Positions 34,847-42,068 of a stretch of DNA of 64,000 nucleotides are shown here, piece after piece. The DNA comes from Paenibacillus ferrarius. Lineage in GTDB: Bacteria > Bacillota > Bacilli > Paenibacillales > NBRC-103111. The notes beneath the pieces were generated by a model. That model worked only from the letters and a program-made list of their open reading frames with translations, made no database searches and had not been told where the DNA came from. The stretch covers positions 1 to 64,000 of the forward strand of contig NZ_MBTG01000006.1 in assembly GCF_002027705.1 (NCBI RefSeq), in the 5' to 3' direction. Made by a program: the position numbers and the translations under genes. Each line of letters opens with the position of its first letter. The first letter of the stretch is position 1.

Positions 34847-35788
34847 ATGTTGTTTAAAAATGGTTTCAAAGTGTTTGATTTGCACGCCCATCTGCCTTAT
34901 CCATGGCCTTGGGCGGCGCGCAACGAATTTATTGAGCTTCACAAAGCGGAGCGCAACGAACGCATGCGGCTCACCTGGGATTTCCCCAACCAGCCCGATT
35001 CAGAAGAGGAAGCCAGCCGTCCGCTCGTTGATCGCTGGATAGATGAATTGGATCGCTATCAGATTGGCGGGATCAATTTCCTTACGGCCTGGAGCAATGA
35101 TGATCTCGCTGCGCAAATACAGCAATATCCAGATCGCATGACGGGCTTTGCCCACCATGCAATAGAGGAGCCTAATGCGGTTGAGGAGCTCCAGAGAGCT
35201 GTGGACGAACTTGGCTTGAAAGGCTATAAGCTCTTTGGTCCCTTAGTGGAGCTTCCTTTTCATGATCCGAAACTGACCCCGGTTTGGCGCTTTTTGGCGG
35301 AAAGAAAGCTGCCGGTGTTGATCCATTTTGGACTATTAGGTCATACGGGGGGCATTGCCCAGCATTTGAACATTAATCCTTTAGCGATCTTCAATGTAGC
35401 CAGGGAATATCCCGAAATTCCGTTCATTATTCCCCACTTTGGAGCTGGGTACTTCCAAGAGCTGCTGCATTTGTGCTGGAGCTGCCCCAATGTGCATATT
35501 GATACCTCGGGGTCCAATCAATGGATTCGCTGGAGTCCTTATGAATTGACACTGGAGACGTTATTTCGCAAGACGTACGAGCTGATTGGACCTGAACGCA
35601 TTCTGTTTGGAACGGATTCGAGTGCGTTTCCACGAGGTTTCGTGAACCGTTATTTGCAGGATCAAGTAAGGGTAAGCAGGGATCTGCGTTTTTCGGAAAC
35701 AGACATCGAGCTTATTTTTGGAAATAATGCCAGAAGACTGCTGAATATCAATCAACAAACACTTGTAAGTGGAGGAGAAAGAAGATGA
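34847..35788 (+). CDS. Amidohydrolase-2 family hydrolase or decarboxylase
   Basis: TIM-barrel enzyme of 313 residues. Metal-ligand pattern: FDLHAHLPY near residue 9, VLIHFGLLGHT near 148, FIIPHFGAGY near 192 and LFGTDSSAFPRG near 260. This fits amidohydrolase-related proteins that hydrolyse lactones or amides or decarboxylate aromatic acids. AAGGAGG is six bases before ATG 34847; an earlier in-frame TTG is not supported. Its stop overlaps the start of the binding-protein gene (ATGA), so translation is coupled. Probably processes an imported compound inside the cell. Confidence 0.87.
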   Translation: MLFKNGFKVFDLHAHLPYPWPWAARNEFIELHKAERNERMRLTWDFPNQPDSEEEASRPLVDRWIDELDRYQIGGINFLTAWSNDDLAAQIQQYPDRMTGFAHHAIEEPNAVEELQRAVDELGLKGYKLFGPLVELPFHDPKLTPVWRFLAERKLPVLIHFGLLGHTGGIAQHLNINPLAIFNVAREYPEIPFIIPHFGAGYFQELLHLCWSCPNVHIDTSGSNQWIRWSPYELTLETLFRKTYELIGPERILFGTDSSAFPRGFVNRYLQDQVRVSRDLRFSETDIELIFGNNARRLLNINQQTLVSGGERR

Positions 35789-37158
35789 CAATCCATAACC
35801 GCGCAGCCAAGGGTGCGATCGTTTCATCCCTGGGTTTTGTAATTTTGTTAACCGGATGCTCGGCAGGAGGAAGTAAACCAGCATCGACGTCAGTCGCATC
35901 CAGCGCTGCTCCTAGTGCAACTCAGAGTGCTGCGGCAACCGCATCCAGTTCAGCTGAAAAGGTGACCATCGAATACTGGCAGTATCAGTTTCCCGCAAAG
36001 GTCGACCTGATCACAAAGCTAATCGCCGATTTTCAAAAGCAAAATCCGAATATAGAGGTCAAGCAGACGAACTTCCCGTATGATCAGTACAACGAAAAAG
36101 TAGCCACGCTCGTTCCAGCGGGGAAAGGTCCGGATGTTATCAATCTGTACTATGGCTGGCTGCCCAAATACGTTGCATCCGGCTATCTGCAGCCTTTGCC
36201 GGACAGCGCCTTCTCCGAGGATAAAATCAAGGCGGAGTTCTTCCCGTTCGTGGACACAGCGAAGCTGAACGGCAAGTATTATGCGATTCCGACAGCTGTT
36301 CGGACGCTCGCTTTATTTTACAATAAAGATCTATTCACCAAAGCGGGCCTTGATCCGAACAAACCGCCTGCGACGTGGGATGAACTGGTTTCACAGGGCA
36401 AGAAGCTGACAGAAAAGGATAAAAACGGCCAATATGTCGTTGAAGGACTAGCGTGGCAGCCGAATGCTCAACTGCATCACTGGTTCCGCGATGCGCTGGT
36501 TTATCAGGCTGGCGGCAAAGATATCAGCGATGATCGACGCAAAGTGTTGTGGAAAGAAACGTCTGCGGGTCTCGAGGCATTCAAGTATTTAATTGACCTG
36601 TCATTTGTGCATCAATTGGGAACCAAAGACTTCTACAATGATGATATTACAGCGTTCAAAGGCGGCCATGCGGCAATTACGATCGACGGATCTTTCCAAC
36701 TCGGCGCGATCAAAAAGGATGCTCCAAACTTGAATTATGCCATTGCCCCTCTGCCTTCGTATAAAGATAAAGCGACACAGGTGTCCTTCTGGGCGAATGC
36801 CATCACCAAAAACGTGCAGGGCAAAAAGCTTGAAGCCGCAACGAAGTTCTTGCAATTTCTGACAAGCAAAGAAGTGCAGGAGCAGTGGGTTGAGAAGGTA
36901 GGGGAACTCCCGGCCAAGAAGGATGTAGCGCTGCAGGATATCTATAAAAAGGATGAGAAACTGGGGCCGTTCATTAGCCAGCTGTCTTATGCGCATGCGC
37001 ATTATTTTGTAGATGAGAAGTTGGAAAAAGACTATTTCACGGATGCTGTCGATCAAGTGGTATTGAACAAAGTGCCCTACGACAAAGCTTATGACGAGCT
37101 CGTTGCCAAAACGCAAAAGCTATATGACGAGTATTGGGCTAAACAGGACAAAAAATAA
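35785..37158 (+). CDS. ABC transporter substrate-binding lipoprotein (family 1)
   Basis: Extracellular lipoprotein of 457 residues. The lipobox is VILLTGCSAGG, with Cys near residue 25, followed by an Ala/Ser linker to about 53. The binding fold follows: VTIEYWQYQFPAKVDLITKL, YNEKVATLVPAGKGPDVINLYYGW and GGHAAITIDGSFQLGAI. This is the CUT1 sugar-type family, yet the genes upstream are not sugar enzymes, so the ligand may be unusual. The start overlaps the amidohydrolase stop by four bases, and its stop overlaps the first permease start (TAATG). Confidence 0.92.
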   Translation: MTIHNRAAKGAIVSSLGFVILLTGCSAGGSKPASTSVASSAAPSATQSAAATASSSAEKVTIEYWQYQFPAKVDLITKLIADFQKQNPNIEVKQTNFPYDQYNEKVATLVPAGKGPDVINLYYGWLPKYVASGYLQPLPDSAFSEDKIKAEFFPFVDTAKLNGKYYAIPTAVRTLALFYNKDLFTKAGLDPNKPPATWDELVSQGKKLTEKDKNGQYVVEGLAWQPNAQLHHWFRDALVYQAGGKDISDDRRKVLWKETSAGLEAFKYLIDLSFVHQLGTKDFYNDDITAFKGGHAAITIDGSFQLGAIKKDAPNLNYAIAPLPSYKDKATQVSFWANAITKNVQGKKLEAATKFLQFLTSKEVQEQWVEKVGELPAKKDVALQDIYKKDEKLGPFISQLSYAHAHYFVDEKLEKDYFTDAVDQVVLNKVPYDKAYDELVAKTQKLYDEYWAKQDKK

Positions 37159-38027
37159 TGGTCAGGCATAAGTATGTCTTCGTCTACAGCTGCTTGCTGA
37201 TTCCATTATTGTTTTTTCTAGGCATCCGTATCGCGCCTATCTTGTATTCGTTCAACATCAGTCTGCGGGAGTGGGATATGCTGTCGGAAGAAAAGCCCTT
37301 CATTGGGCTGCAAAATTTTGTTCAGCTGTTTCACGATGAGATCTTTCTCATTGCCTTGCGGAACACGGTTAAATACGTTGTTATTGGTGTGCCGGTGCAG
37401 CTGCTGGCTGGTCTCGCTATTGCGCTTTTGCTGCAGCGGGTGAATCGCTTCAAAGGTTTATTTCGCACCTTGTATTTTATCCCTTATGTCACAAGCGTTG
37501 TAGCTGTTAGTTGGGTGTTCCGATGGACGCTGTTGAAGAATGGCATTGTGAATGCTTGGCTGATTAAGCTTGGTTTGGAACCGCAGCTCTTTCTCGGCTC
37601 GCCTTCCCAAGGGATCTATGTCGTTATTGCCGTTATGATTTGGCAAAGTGTCGGTTTCCAAATGCTGATTTTCCTAACAGGCTTGGAGACGATCCCCAAA
37701 TCCTATGAGGAAGCGGCGGCCATTGATGGTGCGAATAGTTGGCAGCGATTGTGGCATATCACCTTGCCTCTGCTGAATCCAGTCATTGTATTTTCGGTTG
37801 TCATCGCCAGTATAAGTTTCCTGCAATCTTTTACGCAGATCTTAAATATGACGGGCGGAGGGCCGCTGAACTCCACCATTTCTATGGTGCTTTATATTTA
37901 TAATTTGGCTTTTAAGCATTTCAAAATGGGGGAGGCTGCCGCAGCAACCATCATCCTGTTCGTCATCATTCTCTCGTTGTCCCTGATCCAAATGAAAGTG
38001 CTGAACAGGCGAGTCGATTATGAGTAA
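37158..38027 (+). CDS. ABC transporter permease, MalF type
   Basis: Permease of 289 residues with six membrane segments starting at YVFVYSCLLIPLLFFLGI. The EAA loop is YEEAAAIDGANSWQRLWHI at about residue 184. The start codon overlaps the binding-protein stop by one base, so the two are coupled. It forms the membrane channel with the following gene; as in the first importer, no ATPase gene is linked. Confidence 0.92.
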   Translation: MVRHKYVFVYSCLLIPLLFFLGIRIAPILYSFNISLREWDMLSEEKPFIGLQNFVQLFHDEIFLIALRNTVKYVVIGVPVQLLAGLAIALLLQRVNRFKGLFRTLYFIPYVTSVVAVSWVFRWTLLKNGIVNAWLIKLGLEPQLFLGSPSQGIYVVIAVMIWQSVGFQMLIFLTGLETIPKSYEEAAAIDGANSWQRLWHITLPLLNPVIVFSVVIASISFLQSFTQILNMTGGGPLNSTISMVLYIYNLAFKHFKMGEAAAATIILFVIILSLSLIQMKVLNRRVDYE

Positions 38028-38041
38028 AGGAGGCGGGGGTT

Positions 38042-38848
38042 CTGCGTAAAGCAGCTTGGTATTTGCTGTTGAGTGTGGGCAGTGTCGGGATGATTTTTCC
38101 GCTGGTTTGGATGATTGCTACGTCGTTGAAGGATTCAACGGGCGCTTTCTCGCTAAGCGTGATACCGACGGGGCTGACACTAGACAATTATGTGGAAGTG
38201 TTTAAAAAGACCCCGTTCACCCAGTGGGTTCGAAACAGCTTGGTTGTCGCTGTGATCACAACGTTAAGTGTTTGTCTTTTTGATACAGTCATCGGCTATG
38301 TATTAGCTAAATTCACTTTTGTCGGCAAGAAGCTGATTTTTGTTGCGATCCTTAGTACGCTGATGGTCCCTACCGAAATGTTGATCATTCCTTGGTATTT
38401 GCTGACGGTCAAGTTCGGGTGGGTAGATTCCTATGCGGGCATTTTATTTCCGGGCTTGATCTCGGCGTTTGGTATCTTCCTGATGAAACAGTTCTTGGAA
38501 TCATTGCCTAGCGATCTATTGGATGCGGCCCGAATCGATGGCATGAACGAGTGGAGCATCATGCTGCGCATTGCCGTTCCGCTTGTGAAGCCGGCGCTCG
38601 CTACCTTGTGCATCCTGTCATTCTTAGGCAGCTGGAACGCGTTTATCTGGCCGCTGATCGTCACGCAAACTCCGGAGCATTTGACGATTCCGGTAGGGAT
38701 TTCTTATTTCTCCAGCGAGCTGAAGGATCGCGCCAGCTGGGTGTTGGTGATGACTGGTGCCTCTTTGTCGGTCATCCCGCTCATTGTCTTGTTTTTCATT
38801 TTCCAGAAACAGATTATTCGGGGAATTGCTTTAACGGGTTTTAAATAA
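38042..38848 (+). CDS. ABC transporter permease, MalG type, probable CTG start
   Basis: Permease of about 268 residues. TM1 is WYLLLSVGSVGMIFPLVWMI, and the EAA loop is LDAARIDGMNEWSIMLRI near residue 160. There is no ATG in the right place: AAAGGAGG at 38026-38033 is followed eight bases later by CTG 38042, giving a normal RKAAWYLLLS N-terminus. The next option, TTG 38063, would remove part of the first helix and has no site. The last 145 bases overlap the convergent permease gene on the other strand. It completes the importer begun at 35785. Confidence 0.88.
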   Translation: MRKAAWYLLLSVGSVGMIFPLVWMIATSLKDSTGAFSLSVIPTGLTLDNYVEVFKKTPFTQWVRNSLVVAVITTLSVCLFDTVIGYVLAKFTFVGKKLIFVAILSTLMVPTEMLIIPWYLLTVKFGWVDSYAGILFPGLISAFGIFLMKQFLESLPSDLLDAARIDGMNEWSIMLRIAVPLVKPALATLCILSFLGSWNAFIWPLIVTQTPEHLTIPVGISYFSSELKDRASWVLVMTGASLSVIPLIVLFFIFQKQIIRGIALTGFK

Positions 38849-40122
38849 GTGATAAGGACCAGATGATACATAATGCCCAAGGCGAGCCATATGCCGCCCA
38901 TCCATAGCGCATCTCGATCCAGCAGTGAAAGCAAATAGCCAATGAAGCCAGCGCCCAGCAGAGGGAGAACCAAGTACAGCATTGTTTGCTGCGGGGAACG
39001 CTGGCTTTCTTTGATGTACTTTTGCGCGATGACGGAGATGTTGACGAAGAAGAAGGCGGTTAGAGCGCCGAAATTAACGAATTTCACTGCGTTGTCCAGC
39101 GAGATAGCGAGAGCGAGCAGCGAGACGCAGCTGACGATCACGATGTTGATGACAGGTGTGTTGAACTTCGGATGAAGGAAGCCGAACACCTTCTTAGGCA
39201 GGATGGAATCGCGTCCCATGACGAAGAGCAGTCGGGAAACGCTGGTCACCGAGGATAAGCCTTGGGTAAAAATGGCGAGGATAAGCACGATAATGAACAC
39301 AGAACTAAGCGCTGCGCCTCCGACTAGCTGGACAATTTCGAAGCCGGCTGAATCTAGGTTGATGAAGGTTAGGTGTGGATAAACGAGCTGTGTTAGTACG
39401 GACGGAACTAAGTAGAGAATGCTCGCTGTAAGGATGATAATCATGATCGCTCGAGGGATTGTTTTCTCTGAATTCCGCGTCTCTTCAGACATCGTTGTAA
39501 CGGTGTCAAAGCCTAGGAAGGAGAAGCAGATGATGGACGCCCCGGCCAGAATGGTGGAGAAAGGCACATCCGATTGCAGGAATAGCTGCATGGGATGAAC
39601 ATCCCCGTTCAGATTACGGAACAGGAAGACACAGAAAACGGCAATAAACAAAATTTGAATCCAAACGAAAAGCTTGCTGATGTTAGCTGAGAATTTAATG
39701 CCGATGATATTCACGAGTGCGAGAACGATATTGAGGCCGATGATCCAGACATAAGCCGGAACCGACGGGAACTGCGCATGCAGATAGATGCCGAAGGTGA
39801 GACAAGCGATAATAGGAGAGAAGAAATAATCGAGCAGAAGCGCCCAACCGACTAGGAAACCTAAGTAGGGATGGATGCTTTTTTTCGTATAGGTGTAGGC
39901 GGAGCCGGATGTGGGAAAGGTTTTGGACATGACGCCATAGCTGTAAGCCGTGAAGAAAATAGCAATGAAGGCAAGCAGGTAAGCCTGCGTCAGCATTCCA
40001 TGGGCGTTCTCGTAGGCAATGCCATAGATGGAGAAATAAATCATAGGCGTCATCCAGGCTAGTCCCATATAAACGACTTGGAATAAGCTTAAGGATTTAC
40101 GGAGTTGGACTTCGGTTGTCAT
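38704..40122 (-). CDS. APC-family permease under guanidine-I riboswitch control, candidate guanidine importer
   Basis: Amino acid-polyamine-organocation permease of 472 residues with 12 predicted helices. Family marks: VVYMGLAWMTPMIYFSIYGI near the N-terminus, SYGVMSKTFPTSGSAYTYTK in helix 2-3, and ASIICFSFLGFDTVTTMSEE in the helix 6 region. ATG 40122 has AAGGAG ten bases upstream; the extension above it is leader RNA. A guanidine-I riboswitch precedes it on the same strand. It is divergent from the guanidine-degradation genes, so uptake of guanidine is the best guess. Its last 48 codons overlap the convergent ABC permease gene. Confidence 0.9.
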   Translation of the reverse strand: MTTEVQLRKSLSLFQVVYMGLAWMTPMIYFSIYGIAYENAHGMLTQAYLLAFIAIFFTAYSYGVMSKTFPTSGSAYTYTKKSIHPYLGFLVGWALLLDYFFSPIIACLTFGIYLHAQFPSVPAYVWIIGLNIVLALVNIIGIKFSANISKLFVWIQILFIAVFCVFLFRNLNGDVHPMQLFLQSDVPFSTILAGASIICFSFLGFDTVTTMSEETRNSEKTIPRAIMIIILTASILYLVPSVLTQLVYPHLTFINLDSAGFEIVQLVGGAALSSVFIIVLILAIFTQGLSSVTSVSRLLFVMGRDSILPKKVFGFLHPKFNTPVINIVIVSCVSLLALAISLDNAVKFVNFGALTAFFFVNISVIAQKYIKESQRSPQQTMLYLVLPLLGAGFIGYLLSLLDRDALWMGGIWLALGIMYHLVLITYLKPVKAIPRIICFWKMKNKTMSGMTDKEAPVITNTQLARSFSSLEK

Positions 40123-40177
40123 GTTGGTAACACTCCTTTTTTGTTGGTTTTCTTGATCAAGCAGGCATCTTATATGC

Positions 40178-40303
40178 AAAAAAGCCAAGGAGATATCTAT
40201 GAAACAGATATCCTCCCGGGCTTTTGTCCCTCCGTGAACACAGGGTGAGCTGTGCGTTTTCTCTTGGACCAGACCGGCGTATGTACAACCACGGAACCCT
40301 AGA
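40178..40303 (-). ncRNA. Guanidine-I (ykkC) riboswitch with terminator, upstream of the APC permease
   Basis: On the minus strand the conserved pieces occur in order: CTAGGGTTCCG, then CCGGTCTGGTCC with AGAG, ACGGAGGGACAAAAG and CCCGGGAGG. The expression platform is the stem GGATATCT/AGATATCTCC followed by TTGGCTTTTTT. With guanidine bound, the antiterminated form should allow the APC gene to be read. Confidence 0.92.
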
Positions 40304-40426
40304 AAACAATGTATGTGATGAATCATTAGTTATGTTAATTACCTCTCATTTGTGTAAGTTAATATAACATACAATTCGTGTTTCGAGAAGCATTTTACAT
40401 GAAAAATACAAATTTAATAGAAATTA

Positions 40427-40455
40427 TTGACACGTATCCATGTTGATGTTATGTT
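40427..40455 (+). promoter_or_regulatory. Promoter of the guanidine-degradation operon
   Basis: TTGACA at 40427-40432, a 17-base spacer, and TATGTT at 40450-40455, about 25 bases before the riboswitch begins. Confidence 0.7.
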
Positions 40456-40481
40456 TGATAACACAAAAGAATACGATTGTT

Positions 40482-40617
40482 TACTAGGGTTCCGCCGGTT
40501 GTTCCAACGCCGGGCTGGTCCGAGAGTAAACCGCTCTTCTCGAAGGGCGACACGGAAGGATAAAAACCTGGGAGATATCACCAAGACACCCAAAGTCTTG
40601 TGATGTCTCCCTTTTTG
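40482..40617 (+). ncRNA. Guanidine-I (ykkC) riboswitch with terminator, upstream of UAAP1
   Basis: The family's conserved parts are clear: CTAGGGTTCCG at 40484, GGGCTGGTCCGAGAG, ACACGGAAGGATAAAA and CCTGGGAGAT near 40568. It overlaps a terminator in which GGGAGATATCAC pairs with GTGATGTCTCCC, followed by TTTTTG at about 40612. Gene context (carboxylase, deiminase, hydrolase) is the classic setting of this class. Confidence 0.95.
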
Positions 40618-40646
40618 TTTAATTACATGACAAAGGAGTGGGCAGC

Positions 40647-41366
40647 ATGACAACGATTTGGAGCATGACAATAGGCCCTGGAGGCAAATGGTCGGGTGCG
40701 ATTGGCAGAGGGAAGTTAATTCGTTTTACAGCGCTGGAGGCGGGTGCGAATGTGTCCATACAATTGTTCCACGCCAAAGATTTGACGGAACGCTACAATA
40801 TGCCCGATACGCTGAAGGCCCAGTATACGGCTCATCTAACCAAAGGCAACGTGCTCATGAGCGACAATGGCAGAGCGCTGGCAAGTATCGTGGAGGACAG
40901 TATTGGCTGGCATGATCCACTAAGCGGCTATACAAGTCGTGAAGCAACGGACGCCAAATATGGCGCTACGAATTACCAAGAGCTGCGAAATGATTGGCTG
41001 CGGAGCGGGCAGGAGAATTTCGCTGTGGAGCTGGTCCGCAACGGACTCAGCATGCGGGATATGATGCCGGTCGTGAATTTATTTTCCAAAGTGTTTTGCG
41101 ATGAGCAGGGGAATATGCATTTTGGCCAGGACCATTGTCCGGCAGGCGCAGTCGTTACACTGCGAACGGAGCTGGATACGCTGCTTCTCGTTTCGAATAC
41201 ACCAAACCCGCTTGACCCCAGAACGTCTTATCCATCGGTGCCTGTCCGAATAGAAGTACTCAAGGCCGAGCCTGTGAATGAAGATGATTATTGTGTCAAT
41301 TATCGTTCGGAGAATCGCCGGGCTTTTGAAAATACATGGGAATACCACACATTGCTAGGCTTATAA
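40647..41366 (+). CDS. Urea carboxylase-associated protein 1 (carboxyguanidine deiminase subunit type)
   Basis: Protein of 239 residues of the DUF1989 family, a paralogue of the next gene. Conserved parts include GKWSGAIGRGKLIRFTALE near the start, SDNGRALASIVEDSIGWHD, NYQELRNDWLRSG, and FSKVFCDEQGNMHF with DHCPAGAVVTLRTELD. ATG 40647 has AAAGGAG nine bases upstream. In guanidine-assimilating bacteria the two associated proteins (CgdA/CgdB) convert carboxyguanidine to allophanate. The riboswitch upstream supports that role here. It probably forms a heteromer with the product of 41389. Confidence 0.9.
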   Translation: MTTIWSMTIGPGGKWSGAIGRGKLIRFTALEAGANVSIQLFHAKDLTERYNMPDTLKAQYTAHLTKGNVLMSDNGRALASIVEDSIGWHDPLSGYTSREATDAKYGATNYQELRNDWLRSGQENFAVELVRNGLSMRDMMPVVNLFSKVFCDEQGNMHFGQDHCPAGAVVTLRTELDTLLLVSNTPNPLDPRTSYPSVPVRIEVLKAEPVNEDDYCVNYRSENRRAFENTWEYHTLLGL

Positions 41367-41388
41367 ATCAGGCGGAGGAGGAACGAAT

Positions 41389-42039
41389 ATGGCGGTATTT
41401 AATCGAGTTGAAAGCCCTCGCAAGGTTGAGGATGCGGTGCATAGTGAAGTGATACAGGCAGGAGATGGCTGGATGCATGTTTTGAAGCCGGGGCAAGTGC
41501 TGCGTATTGTCGATCTGGAAGGGAACCAAGCAGCGGATACGCTGTTTTATGATGCTGATCATCCCGAGGATCATTATAGTGCGGTTGCCACGATTGCAGG
41601 CCAAGGCAATATATATCTGAGTACAGGATCGGTGCTGCGGGCGGAATCCGGCAAGGCACTGCTGAGAATCGTCGCAGACACCTGCGGCCGTCATGATACC
41701 GTCGGAGGTTCATGTTCAGCTCAAAGCAACACAGTGCGCTACTCGCACGATAAGCTGTCGATGCACAACTGCCGGGATACTTTTATGCTGCAGCTGGCCG
41801 GGCAGGATGGTGCGTACACGAAGCGCGATTTGGCGCCTAATATTAATTTCTTTATGAATGTACCTGTAACCGCAGACGGAGGGCTCAAGTTCGATGACGG
41901 CGTATCCGCTCCAGGATGCTATGTGGAAGTGGAGTCGCTTGGCAGCTCCATGGTGCTCATCAGTAACTGTCCGCAGCTGAATAATCCATGCAATGCTTAT
42001 AATCCAACACCGATTCAGGTGCTTATATGGGAGAAATAG
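41389..42039 (+). CDS. Urea carboxylase-associated protein 2 (carboxyguanidine deiminase subunit type)
   Basis: DUF1989 protein of 216 residues. Typical parts: PGQVLRIVDLEGNQAADTLF near residue 40, GSVLRAESGKALLRIVADTC, then CGRHDTVGGSCSAQSN with the Cys/His residues thought to bind metal, and PNINFFMNVPVTADG. The C-terminal NCPQLNNPCNAYNPTPIQVL is the family's standard ending. AGGAGGAAC precedes the ATG, and 22 bases separate it from UAAP1. It should act with UAAP1 to deiminate carboxyguanidine. Confidence 0.92.
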   Translation: MAVFNRVESPRKVEDAVHSEVIQAGDGWMHVLKPGQVLRIVDLEGNQAADTLFYDADHPEDHYSAVATIAGQGNIYLSTGSVLRAESGKALLRIVADTCGRHDTVGGSCSAQSNTVRYSHDKLSMHNCRDTFMLQLAGQDGAYTKRDLAPNINFFMNVPVTADGGLKFDDGVSAPGCYVEVESLGSSMVLISNCPQLNNPCNAYNPTPIQVLIWEK

Positions 42040-42068
42040 ATAAAGAAACTTGAAGGAGTGTGATGGCG

